DNA of 64,000 nucleotides, taken from assembly GCA_902779055.1 (NCBI GenBank), contig CACZAD010000002.1, positions 62,001-126,000 on the forward strand, given 5' to 3'. The stretch is from Fibrobacter succinogenes (GTDB taxonomy: Bacteria; Fibrobacterota; Fibrobacteria; Fibrobacterales; Fibrobacteraceae). Position numbers and translations under genes: made by a program. Shown here piece after piece: positions 25,607 to 33,861 of the stretch. The notes under the pieces were generated by a model. The model saw only the letters and a program-made list of their open reading frames with translations, did not search any database and had not been told where the DNA came from. Positions within the stretch are counted from its first letter, which is position 1, and the number at the start of each line of letters is the position of its first letter.

Positions 25607-26188
25607 TTACTTGCCGTGGTGTTCAGCGTGGTGTTCGCAGCCGCAGCCGCCGTTACCATCGCAGTTTTCCTTGTTGCCATGGCCACCGCATTCGCATTCG
25701 TGGTCACCATCGTGGCCACCGCAGCAGCAGTGGTGTTCGAACGGCTTGAGGTCATCTTCGGTAGCGTCACGCACGGCAACGACTTCGATGGAGAAGTTGA
25801 GGTTCTTACCGGCGAGTTCGTGGTTAGCGTCGATAATAGCCGTCTTTTCGCCAACGGACTTGATGCGGATCTGCATCGGACCACCCGGAGTCTGGGCATA
25901 GAAAGCCATACCGGCTTCGACCTTGTCGACACCCTGGAAAACGTTCAGCGGAACTTCCTGAGTCATACGTTCATCGTATTCACCGTAACCTTCTGCCGGA
26001 ATCACGACGACGTCAAACTTGTCGCCCACATCGTGACCGACCATAGCCTTTTCGAGACCCGGAACGATCATGTGCATGCCCTGGATGTACTGGAGCGGTT
26101 CACGGCCTTCGGAGGAATCGATCACGGCACCTTCGTCAGACTTGAGGGTGTAATGCATCTGGACGACTGTTTTTTCAGCAATTTTCAT
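25607..26188 (-). CDS. slyD: FKBP-type prolyl isomerase with metal-binding tail
   Basis: 193 residues. FKBP domain with IDSSEGREPLQYIQG, the IF (insert-in-flap) chaperone domain around 70-125, and NHELAGKNLNFSIEVVAVR closing the fold, as in SlyD. From about residue 150 a His/Cys/Gly-rich tail (HHCCCGGHDGDHECECGGHG and further) binds nickel or zinc in the family. It catalyses prolyl isomerisation, assists folding and can store or deliver nickel. Single gene with its own terminator. Confidence 0.93.
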   Translation of the reverse strand: MKIAEKTVVQMHYTLKSDEGAVIDSSEGREPLQYIQGMHMIVPGLEKAMVGHDVGDKFDVVVIPAEGYGEYDERMTQEVPLNVFQGVDKVEAGMAFYAQTPGGPMQIRIKSVGEKTAIIDANHELAGKNLNFSIEVVAVRDATEDDLKPFEHHCCCGGHDGDHECECGGHGNKENCDGNGGCGCEHHAEHHGK

Positions 26189-26255
26189 AAATATCCCTTA
26201 TAATCGCGAGCGCACCCGCGGTTGAATTCAGCGGACCAAATGTAGAAAAAAGAGA

Positions 26256-27731
26256 CTAACCACTTATTTGGCTTTCACGGTATTCGCCGCCAAAAGCGTG
26301 TCCGCTTACCGAAAGAATCGGCGGGAACTGGATACGCTTTGCCAAGGCCAGCCCCTTGAACCTACGGTACCAGAATCGCATATCCTCGAGAGCGGCTTCG
26401 GTCGTCGGCAAGTGAGCCTTGAAGTAGGCAGCATCCACGCCAAGCATTTCGCAAAGAGTCCCCTCCAGCAAAAGCTTTTCTGTGAATTCACGGCTCACGC
26501 CCTTTTCGACCCACATCGCAAAGAGCTTATCGTGGTACGGGTAAAGAATCGGGTCGCCCTTGCCTTCGTCGACGTTCATCGCGTCACTGAGTTCAGCGCT
26601 CGCCGGGATGTCCAGCGACGCCTTCGGGATAACTTCTGAGTCGCGGTTGATGTAACGAGCAAGCGCATAGACCTGCGTCTTCCACAAGTCGCCAAGAGCG
26701 CACATCACGCCGCAAGTATCGCCGTACAATGTGCAGTAACCGACCATCGCCTCGCTCTTGTTGCCGTTGCACGTCACGCCAGCCCCCACCACAGAAGCGA
26801 CCGTCGAAAGGATCGATGCCGAGCGGGTCCTCGCCTGCAAGTTCTCGTGGTTGATTCCAACGACTTTCATCACGGTATCGTTGCGCACAAAGGAGCAACG
26901 TTCAAGCGTATGGCAGACCGATTCGATAATGTCCGAGATCGGAGCAACCATGTACGGCGTTCCCAGGTTTTCGGCCAGGTCACGGGCTGCATTCTTTGTC
27001 GTATCCGAATTGAAGCGCGTCGGCATGTTCACGAGGTAAACATTCTCAGGTCCAATCGCTTCGGCATAAAGTGCCGCAGAAACAGCGCTGTCGATACCGC
27101 CACTCGCACCGATGACCATACGCGAGATATGGAACATCTTCAAGTTTTCGCGGATCATGAACACAAGCGCATCGTGGATTTCGGCAATTTCACTCGTGTA
27201 AGGCTTTGCAGATTCTGCATAAACCTGCACCTGCCCATCGACAAATTCAACAACAGCCTCGGCTTCGCTAAAGAGAGGCATTTCAAAAACGATCTTGCCA
27301 TCGCAATCAAAAACGCGGCTACCACCGGCAAGGGCATAGATGTTCTTTCCGGTATTGTCAGTCCCGACACCGTTCAGGCAAACGACCGGCATGGCACAGT
27401 CTTTTGCCAAGTGCGACAGTTCCTTGTTTTCGACTTCACGACGACCGACTACGTAAAAGTCACTGCCATGGGTCACGTGTACCACATTCAAAAGCGGCGT
27501 ATCGTCGAGTACATCGCCGCACAAGAAGAACGGCATATTACCTGCATACTTACGGATTTCGGCCCAGTCTACAGGAAGAGCCTTATTCGAAGGCCCCGTC
27601 AAAGCATTTCGTGGAAACACAACGCAATCTACTTCGGCAGCCTTAGCGCGGTCAAAAGCGGCCTTCATCGTTTGCACATTCGCCGAAACATTGCCCGGCA
27701 AAATCTTCATCTGTACCACATAAAGTTTCAT
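26256..27731 (-). CDS. nadE: NAD synthetase with degenerate glutaminase domain
   Basis: 491 residues from MKLYVVQMK (AGAGG eight bases upstream); the upstream frame is not coding-like. The C-terminal synthetase (about 200-491) is complete: GASGGIDSAVSAALYAEAIG as the ATP pyrophosphatase loop, and conserved CTLYGDTCG and KASLDIPASAEL. The N-terminal nitrilase-like domain (1-170) is short: FPE of the family is FPR (Arg41), and the segment that would carry the catalytic Lys and the CEDIW Cys is missing between VVGRREVEN and LAKDCAMP. It therefore probably uses free ammonia. NaAD to NAD is the reaction. Confidence 0.9.
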   Translation of the reverse strand: MKLYVVQMKILPGNVSANVQTMKAAFDRAKAAEVDCVVFPRNALTGPSNKALPVDWAEIRKYAGNMPFFLCGDVLDDTPLLNVVHVTHGSDFYVVGRREVENKELSHLAKDCAMPVVCLNGVGTDNTGKNIYALAGGSRVFDCDGKIVFEMPLFSEAEAVVEFVDGQVQVYAESAKPYTSEIAEIHDALVFMIRENLKMFHISRMVIGASGGIDSAVSAALYAEAIGPENVYLVNMPTRFNSDTTKNAARDLAENLGTPYMVAPISDIIESVCHTLERCSFVRNDTVMKVVGINHENLQARTRSASILSTVASVVGAGVTCNGNKSEAMVGYCTLYGDTCGVMCALGDLWKTQVYALARYINRDSEVIPKASLDIPASAELSDAMNVDEGKGDPILYPYHDKLFAMWVEKGVSREFTEKLLLEGTLCEMLGVDAAYFKAHLPTTEAALEDMRFWYRRFKGLALAKRIQFPPILSVSGHAFGGEYRESQISG

Positions 27732-27756
27732 TTGAATATCCTCTGCTCTAGAAAAT

Positions 27757-27785
27757 AAAAAAAAGCACCGCCCATAAGGCGATGC
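27757..27785 (-). terminator. Terminator after Ser-rich lipoprotein gene
   Basis: GCATCGCC-TTAT-GGGCGGTGC stem (one T-G pair) followed by eight T on the minus strand. Confidence 0.75.
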
Positions 27786-27811
27786 CATTTTGAAAAGATG
27801 TATGCTAAGCT

Positions 27812-29170
27812 CTATTCGTACTGCGGAGCATCGAAAGAGGTCGGGACCTTCGGGGTATCCGTGCCATTATGGATGAACGAGAATCCACTGATCTTGCCTG
27901 TATCACGATCGATGGGCCCCGTCTGGAGCTGACCATGAACATCAGAACAAGCCTTCGGATTCAAGCAACCTTCGTTATGCAACATCATATGATAACCATA
28001 AATTTCCCAGATGCCTCTCTTGACTTCGACATTCTTGTTGCCTTCGAACGCAAGAAGCTCAAACGTACCATCAGCCTTGAGCGAGAATTCCCAATCAATG
28101 CCGTTATTGGAAGCCTGCCATTCACCGACAAAATCGCTAGCCTTTTCGTATTCATATTCGCTAGACTCGACCTTGCAGTTCATAGCCTTCCCATTATCCG
28201 AAGTAATGGTGTTGTCCGTTCCAACAGAATAGAGATACATAGAAGAATGACTCGGCAAGGTTGTGTAACCCGGACGCATCAACAGCACGCTACGCTGGAT
28301 ATCATAATGACCGCCAATCCAATAAGCGAGTTTTTTACCTGCCGAAACATCAATGAAATACGAATTATCGAAGAACGTAAACGTTCTCGTCGTATCGCCA
28401 TCGGTGCATTCGTAAATTTTGTCCTTAATGTCTTCGGCCTTGGAGACCTTGCCCTTCTGGACTGCGACACTTGCCTTTACCGCTTCGCTATAATCCTTCG
28501 AATCGTTGACGGCATACTTGACCACGCCATCCTTATCGACGATGAACGAAAGCTTTAGTCCCTTTTCAACTTCTTCCTTGATCTTTTTAGCAGCGTCCGT
28601 ATCGGCATACTGCATACCGGTATTTTCATCGGTAAACGTCACCACGCCATTTGCAAAACCCGTATAGGTCACCACCCACAATTCATCAGGAATACGGAGC
28701 GCCACAACGCCTTGCTTGCTACCCGTAGAAAGATAAACTGTATGGCCGAACAACTTGAGTTCAACGTTCTTTTCGAGATCCGTAAGCTTTGCAGCATGGG
28801 TTCCTTCCGGAACGTCAATAGCTTCTTCGCTGCTCGAAGAAGACTTTTCATCCTTGGCAGAAGAAGAAGAAGAATTTCCCTTATCCGCCGAGCTAGAAGA
28901 ACTCTTTGCGTCCTTGGAATCCGAGGACTTGTCATCACCCTTCTTAGAAGAGGAAGACTTATCATTACCTTTTGAATCTGAGGAATTCTTTTCACTCTTC
29001 TTGGACGAAGAGGACTTTTCGTCGCATTCATCAGAATCGCAATCATCTTCTTCGGAAGAAGACGAAATTTCTGTTTCGTTATTGTTTGGAGAAACCGGAT
29101 CATCCTCACCGCATGCTGCAAACAGGAATGCGGAGGAAACTAAAAGGGCAAGCAATTTTTTCTTATTCAT
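27812..29170 (-). CDS. Ser-rich-linker lipoprotein
   Basis: 452 residues. Lipobox FAACGED, then a low-complexity Ser/Lys/Asp linker (about 35-115) built of SSSSKK and DEKSSSSSE units, a pattern common in Fibrobacter exported proteins. The C-terminal 330 residues are a beta-rich domain with no family I recognise. It includes a calycin-like end segment (DFVGEWQASNNGIDWEFSLK...GTFELLAF...GIWEIYG), which reads like a lipocalin-type/'extracellular endo' module. Function unknown. Confidence 0.75.
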   Translation of the reverse strand: MNKKKLLALLVSSAFLFAACGEDDPVSPNNNETEISSSSEEDDCDSDECDEKSSSSKKSEKNSSDSKGNDKSSSSKKGDDKSSDSKDAKSSSSSADKGNSSSSSAKDEKSSSSSEEAIDVPEGTHAAKLTDLEKNVELKLFGHTVYLSTGSKQGVVALRIPDELWVVTYTGFANGVVTFTDENTGMQYADTDAAKKIKEEVEKGLKLSFIVDKDGVVKYAVNDSKDYSEAVKASVAVQKGKVSKAEDIKDKIYECTDGDTTRTFTFFDNSYFIDVSAGKKLAYWIGGHYDIQRSVLLMRPGYTTLPSHSSMYLYSVGTDNTITSDNGKAMNCKVESSEYEYEKASDFVGEWQASNNGIDWEFSLKADGTFELLAFEGNKNVEVKRGIWEIYGYHMMLHNEGCLNPKACSDVHGQLQTGPIDRDTGKISGFSFIHNGTDTPKVPTSFDAPQYE

Positions 29171-29230
29171 ACTAAGTAATATAACATATTTAGTCCAACT
29201 TAGACCAATAAATGTTTACCATTTAAACGA

Positions 29231-29258
29231 AAAAGGTCGCACAACGACCCTCTTTTTT
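29231..29258. terminator. Bidirectional terminator
   Basis: AAAAAGGTCG-CACAA-CGACCCTCTTTTTT: short GGTCG/CGACC stem with A-run and T-run on the two sides, serving the SDR gene on the minus strand. Confidence 0.65.
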
Positions 29259-29297
29259 CATTGACGCGTATTATATAGATGAATAATAGCCCGTTTT

Positions 29298-30170
29298 TCA
29301 CAGCCCCAAAGGGCAGCCCGGATGGTAATCGAGGTCGCGTTCGGCATCTTCGATGGAAGGGGCGGCATCGTACAGAAAACCCGCCAAAGCCTGTTGGGCA
29401 GACACTCGCTTGCCCCCGATCCAGTTTTTAAGAACGGCAAGCCGCTTGGAAATCCACCACGGAAGCGGAACCATCAGGTGATGCATCCCGGCGTCGGTCA
29501 GCACATGCTCAGCCATTTCCGCCATCGTCATCACGGTCGACCCCGCAAGGGCATAAGTCTTACCCACGGCACTCGGTAAAAGCCCCGCCACGGCAATTCC
29601 CTTGACCAGATCCACACTGCGGACCGGACGTTTGAGGCACTTGCCGCCACCCGGCATAAAATAGAGCGGGAATCGCTTGACATAGTCGCGGAACATATTG
29701 AACTCGACACCGCCCCCATCACCAATCACGAGCGTCGGACGCACAATCGTCCAGTCAAGTCCGGAGGCCTGCACAAGAGACTCCCCCTTCTTTTTGCTTT
29801 CGCCATACGGCGTGAGTACCGGGTACGTCACCGAAATGCTGGAGACATAGAGGAAACGGCGAACGCCCGCAAGCTTGCTAGCCTCGAGCACATTACGTGT
29901 GCCGTCCGTATTCACATGCTCAAAAGCACCCTTTTTTGTAGATAAAAGAATTGCCGCCAGGTGATAGACGACATCGACGTTTTCGAACGCCCCCCGGATA
30001 GAATCAAAATCGGTCACATCGCCGTAACGGACATCCACCTCGCTCGGTAAGGACTTCGCCAAAGAATCGCCCGGAAGGGTCAAGACGCGGACACACACTC
30101 CCCGTGCTATAAGCTCCCGGCACAACGCCTTCCCTACGACGCCGGCGCCACCCGTCAACAAAGCAACCAT
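29298..30170 (-). CDS. NAD(P)-dependent SDR/epimerase-like protein
   Basis: 290 residues. Rossmann fold N-terminus TGGAGVVGKALCREL, DVRYGDVTDFDSIRGAF, VYHLAAILLSTKKGAFEHVN, then SSISVTYP...YGESKKKGE (Ser, Tyr and Lys of the SDR active site, Y-x3-K as YGESK). It resembles the extended SDR group (sugar epimerase/NmrA-like). The ATG is one base after the dnaA stop codon, so it is cotranscribed with dnaA, which is an unusual neighbour. Substrate unknown. Confidence 0.85.
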   Translation of the reverse strand: MVALLTGGAGVVGKALCRELIARGVCVRVLTLPGDSLAKSLPSEVDVRYGDVTDFDSIRGAFENVDVVYHLAAILLSTKKGAFEHVNTDGTRNVLEASKLAGVRRFLYVSSISVTYPVLTPYGESKKKGESLVQASGLDWTIVRPTLVIGDGGGVEFNMFRDYVKRFPLYFMPGGGKCLKRPVRSVDLVKGIAVAGLLPSAVGKTYALAGSTVMTMAEMAEHVLTDAGMHHLMVPLPWWISKRLAVLKNWIGGKRVSAQQALAGFLYDAAPSIEDAERDLDYHPGCPLGL

Positions 30171-30171
30171 G

Positions 30172-31635
30172 CTAGGCTTCCAGCATATAACGGATATCCT
30201 GAACGCGTCTTGCGAGCGATGCGTCCTTTTCCATCTGCTTTTTAAGGGAATTTATGGCGGCGATTACAGTGGCATAGTCCCTGCAGAACATCGCACCGAT
30301 ATTCTGGAGCGAATCCATCGTGAGTTCGCGGCAAAGGAACATCGCCACCTTACGAGGCATCGAAATAGCGGCCGACTGGCGCTTGGACGAAAGTTCGCAG
30401 ACTTCAACGTGGTATTCGAGCGCCACCGCTTCAATGATGTTCTTGGCAGTCAGTTCGACATGGCCGCCGTGTTCAGACGGAGCCACAAGACGCTTGACGC
30501 CATTCAAGTTCAACTCGGCCTTGCAGAACAGGTTCATAGCACCGAGGAAGTTCAAAAGACCTTCGATCAGGCGCACGTTCTTGCGCGGAGGGATCGAGAG
30601 GTAACGGCAGATTTCGTCACGGTCGGACTTAGCAAACGGAATATCGGCCGAAAGCTTGCTGATGAGGTGCATGCGGGTCACCAAGTCCGGTTCGTCAAGG
30701 CCCACGGCCACGCAGGATTCCAGCGGAGCAAGGAGCTTCTTGGAAATGCAAGGGATCGAGGACTTCGAAATGCCACGGGCTTCGTTTTCCATATCGACTG
30801 CCTTGAACTTGGACGGATGGCGGTCGCAAGAAATCACGACCTGCTTGCCTTCGGCGCGCAAATGCCTGATCAAGATGGCAAGACGTTCCTGGGTCCACGG
30901 GCCCTTTTCCAAAAGCTGCACGTCATCAAGCAAAAGGATGTCGCAAAGTTCATAACGTTCGCGGAACTTTTGAGCAAGCTCGCGAACCTCGCCCGTCCTG
31001 TTGCGGAGAGCCGTCGCCATGGCGGTCGCATCACGCAAGAAGTCGTAAGCGTGGCAATACATGATCGAATAATCCGGATGGCTCTTTTGCATCTTGGCTG
31101 CGATTGCCTGGAGCAAATGAGTCTTGCCAAGACCGCTTTCACCATAGACGAACAGCGGATTCAGCGACGGGTCGCCAGGATTTTCGGCAACAGCCTGGCA
31201 AGCGCGAAGCGCGGTAGAATTGCACTCCCCTTCTACAAAAGTTTCAAAAGTATAGCGGGCATAAAGGGATAAAGGCTGTTTCGGACGCTTCACCACCTTC
31301 GGAGCTTCAACGGCACGCGGAATGACAGGCATCGTGAGCTTGATTTCGGGAATCGGTTCCGAAGGAGCTATCTGGCGAATGCGGTAATCAACAAAATCGG
31401 GACCATACACATCGGAGAACGACTTGCGGATCAAGTCGCCATAGTGGGAATTGATCCAATTCTCACGCAGTTCGTCCGGTACAGTAAGGAATGCATAGCC
31501 ATCGCAGAATCCCTCGAAGCCAAGAGCGTCTAGAATGACGGATCCAAAAAAGTCCTTGCATTCCGAACGCACGCGGTCGAGCACCCGTTGCCAGGGCGAC
31601 TCCGCAATATCTAATAAAGAAACAGTATTATCCAC
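30172..31635 (-). CDS. dnaA: DnaA-like replication initiator (divergent)
   Basis: 487 residues, starting at GTG (31635); an in-frame ATG is not available. Domain I (15-75) is recognisable (FLTVPDELRENWI). AAA+ has Walker A GESGLGKT (165-172), Walker B LLLDDVQ (234-240) and sensor 2 NVRLIEGLL (353-362). Two key places differ: the box VII Arg finger (canonical LxSRF) reads KKLLAPLES (299-307), and the domain IV DNA-contact signature GGRDHTTV reads CRDYATV (451-457). ATP binding is likely, but ordinary oligomerisation and DnaA-box reading are in doubt. It may be a paralogue or an altered main initiator. Confidence 0.88.
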   Translation of the reverse strand: MDNTVSLLDIAESPWQRVLDRVRSECKDFFGSVILDALGFEGFCDGYAFLTVPDELRENWINSHYGDLIRKSFSDVYGPDFVDYRIRQIAPSEPIPEIKLTMPVIPRAVEAPKVVKRPKQPLSLYARYTFETFVEGECNSTALRACQAVAENPGDPSLNPLFVYGESGLGKTHLLQAIAAKMQKSHPDYSIMYCHAYDFLRDATAMATALRNRTGEVRELAQKFRERYELCDILLLDDVQLLEKGPWTQERLAILIRHLRAEGKQVVISCDRHPSKFKAVDMENEARGISKSSIPCISKKLLAPLESCVAVGLDEPDLVTRMHLISKLSADIPFAKSDRDEICRYLSIPPRKNVRLIEGLLNFLGAMNLFCKAELNLNGVKRLVAPSEHGGHVELTAKNIIEAVALEYHVEVCELSSKRQSAAISMPRKVAMFLCRELTMDSLQNIGAMFCRDYATVIAAINSLKKQMEKDASLARRVQDIRYMLEA

Positions 31636-32038
31636 GATCTAAAAAACCAGTAGGTAGTATAAAAGAGGCAAGCAAAAAATAAGAAAGGATTCCGGGAGAA
31701 CAAGCACATTTTCCGAAAATTTTTTCAAATGGCTTTTTTTACACCAAAAAGGGCAAAAAAATTTTAGAAACATTTTTTATCACCATTTTTCCAATTTACT
31801 CCATCCTTACGAACGTATCAGCAAAACAAATATCACTCTACATCAACACAATTTATCAACAGGAATTTTTTCAAACATCCCTTGACAAGAAAAAACTGTT
31901 TTTATTCATACAAAAAGTTATACAAACGCCGTTTTTGAGCGAAAAACGGCGTTTTTTAATTTCACTAAAATTGTAAGTTGTTGATTTTCATCAAGTTACA
32001 CGAGCAAAAAAAAGTGCAAAATGATGATGGAACAACCG
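31636..32038. other. AT-rich 403-base gap upstream of dnaA
   Basis: No gene seen. Very AT-rich with T- and A-runs. It holds TTATCAACA (31853-31861) and TTATACAAA (31918-31926), each one base off a DnaA box, and the start codon region overlaps TTATCCACG (31628-31636). An oriC is possible but gene strand does not switch here, which argues against it. It also carries a hairpin at 31924-31957. Confidence 0.4.
31924..31957 (-). terminator. Hairpin after the 154-residue gene
   Basis: 13-bp perfect stem AAACGCCGTTTTT / AAAAACGGCGTTT with loop GAGCG, and a T-run on the plus strand; on the minus strand the T-run is short. Probably a bidirectional terminator. Confidence 0.65.
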
Positions 32039-32503
32039 TCATTTCGGGGATGACGGATCGTCGTTTGCTGGGTTTTCGGAAAGCTTATCCTGCAGGTGGT
32101 CGATGCGGTTCTCGAGCATCCTTTCGATTTCCGGGAGGAGCTGCTCCTTGACCCTGTCGAGGTACAGGCACTGCAGCTGGATCATGCGGTTGCGATGGCG
32201 TCCGGCAAATTCCTGAATCCAGTGGCTCACGGCGAGCTGACGGTCCTGAATCTTGTCGTGCAAGGAACGCTGGATGAACGTTCTCTGGACGTCCATGTAA
32301 CGCTGCATATTGAACGGCATACGGTATGTGCGAATAAACTGCTTCAGCAGAACCAGCAAGCAAAGATGGTCGCGTTGCTGATGATTACGAATGAACTCAC
32401 GCAATTCTTCCAGATGTTTCTGGAAGAACGGGACTATAGCTTTATCATCAATCTGATAAAGTTCCAGTTCATCTTGTTCTTTTGTCGCTTTATCGACGGC
32501 CAT
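32039..32503 (-). CDS. Hypothetical helical protein
   Basis: 154 residues, no signal peptide, largely predicted helix with charged residues (LEELREFIRNHQQRDHL, DRQLAVSHWIQEFAGRHRNRM, LPEIERMLENRIDHLQDKL). Not recognised. It lies 27 bases after the U32-protease gene in the same direction, so probably the last gene of that unit. No further function can be read. Confidence 0.55.
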   Translation of the reverse strand: MAVDKATKEQDELELYQIDDKAIVPFFQKHLEELREFIRNHQQRDHLCLLVLLKQFIRTYRMPFNMQRYMDVQRTFIQRSLHDKIQDRQLAVSHWIQEFAGRHRNRMIQLQCLYLDRVKEQLLPEIERMLENRIDHLQDKLSENPANDDPSSPK

Positions 32504-32530
32504 ATTCCAAATCTATTTTTTTACCGATTC

Positions 32531-33820
32531 CTATGCTTTAGCATGCTTCACAAGGAAGCCGAATTTGGCATTTTTTTCGCTATTCAAGGTACTTTTTCCC
32601 AGAAAAACGCGTCCTTCCGTTCCCGGATTCAAGCGGTCGGCGGCAGCGCCGCGGAAATCTAGCATTTCCTCGACTTCGCACTTCCGCATGCCATCGGGAG
32701 TCATCAGTTCCAAAGTATCGTCCATGGAGAACGGATTCTTCACGTTCACAAGGCATGCGCCCGTAGCTTCATCATAGTCCTTCACCTGGGCGGCAACGCA
32801 GCCCCCGGCGGCATCCACGTGCGTCGCTTCGTAGTTTTGCGGCAAAGGTCCACGCAAGAATCCCGGCATAAAGCCACGGCCATCGACAAAGCTAATGGCA
32901 CGGCGGCTTTCATCGGGAACAGGTTTACCTTCGGCAACGGCGTCTATCGCCATACGGTATGCGCGAACCACCTGGCTCAAGTAGTAGACCGAGCGTGTGC
33001 GTCCTTCGATTTTGAAGGAGTCCAGCCCGCCAGCCACAAGTTCCGGAATCACGTCCAAGGCACAAAGGTCGCGGCTGCTCATAAAGTAGGTGCCCCACGT
33101 ATCTTCGTCGAGCGCAATCGGATCGAGTTCCGGGCGGTCGGTGCGCTGCAAGGAGAACGAACCCTCGTGTTCACGATAATCCTCGACCTGAGGACCGGAG
33201 TTCGCATACAAGCGATAAGGCATACGGCAACTGTTATCACAGGCGCCCTGGTTGGCGTCGCGATGCGTCACCCAGTTCGAAAGCATGCAACGTCCTGACA
33301 TGGCCATACAAACGGCACCATGGACGAACACTTCAAGTTCAAGGTCCGGAACTTGTTTCTTTATCTCCAAAATTTCGGACAGGCGAAGTTCGCGGCTCAA
33401 GATGATGCGGCGAACGCCCAAGTTCTTCCAAAATGAGGCGGCAAGGTAGTTGGTGGTATTCGCCTGTACAGACAAATGCACTTCCGTTTCGGGATGTTCC
33501 TTCAAAAGCCAGCCCACAAAGCCCGGGTCTGCAACAATAAGCGCATCGGGTTTCAGTTCCAGAGCCGCATTCAAAGCCCTCTGGAAGGATTCCACCTTGA
33601 CATTACGCGGAATCACGTTACTCGTGAGGTAGAACTTTTTGCCGTGTTCGTGAGCGTAGGCAATGCCTTCGGCCAAGTCGTCCAGATTTTTGAAACCATT
33701 TTCACGGGCGCGCAACGAGAACGCAGGCTGCCCCGCATAAACCGCATCTGCTCCATAGGCAAAAGCATACTTCATTCGTACAAGGTCACCAGCAGGTGCT
33801 AAGAGTTCAGGCTTTTTCAT
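32531..33820 (-). CDS. trhP: U32-family peptidase-like tRNA hydroxylation protein
   Basis: 429 residues from ATG 33820 (an earlier TTG two codons upstream is the alternative). It has the U32 signature: PELLAPAGDLVRMKYAFAYGADAVYAG, EVFVHGAVCMAMSGRCMLSNWV with clustered Cys, and ACDNSCRMPYRLY, which in the family likely bind Fe-S. Length and layout match YegQ/TrhP, which is needed for 5-hydroxyuridine in tRNA; RlhA is a larger relative. The protease name is historical. The gene name is inferred from the family. Confidence 0.8.
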   Translation of the reverse strand: MKKPELLAPAGDLVRMKYAFAYGADAVYAGQPAFSLRARENGFKNLDDLAEGIAYAHEHGKKFYLTSNVIPRNVKVESFQRALNAALELKPDALIVADPGFVGWLLKEHPETEVHLSVQANTTNYLAASFWKNLGVRRIILSRELRLSEILEIKKQVPDLELEVFVHGAVCMAMSGRCMLSNWVTHRDANQGACDNSCRMPYRLYANSGPQVEDYREHEGSFSLQRTDRPELDPIALDEDTWGTYFMSSRDLCALDVIPELVAGGLDSFKIEGRTRSVYYLSQVVRAYRMAIDAVAEGKPVPDESRRAISFVDGRGFMPGFLRGPLPQNYEATHVDAAGGCVAAQVKDYDEATGACLVNVKNPFSMDDTLELMTPDGMRKCEVEEMLDFRGAAADRLNPGTEGRVFLGKSTLNSEKNAKFGFLVKHAKA

Positions 33821-33826
33821 AGTCAA

Positions 33827-33860
33827 CAGTGGTTAGTGGTTAGTAAACAGTAGGCAGTTC
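33827..33860. repeat. Heptamer tandem repeat
   Basis: Degenerate AGTGGTT/AGTAAAC/AGTAGGC units, the same family as at 4704, directly after the barrel gene. Confidence 0.5.
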
Positions 33861-33861
33861 T

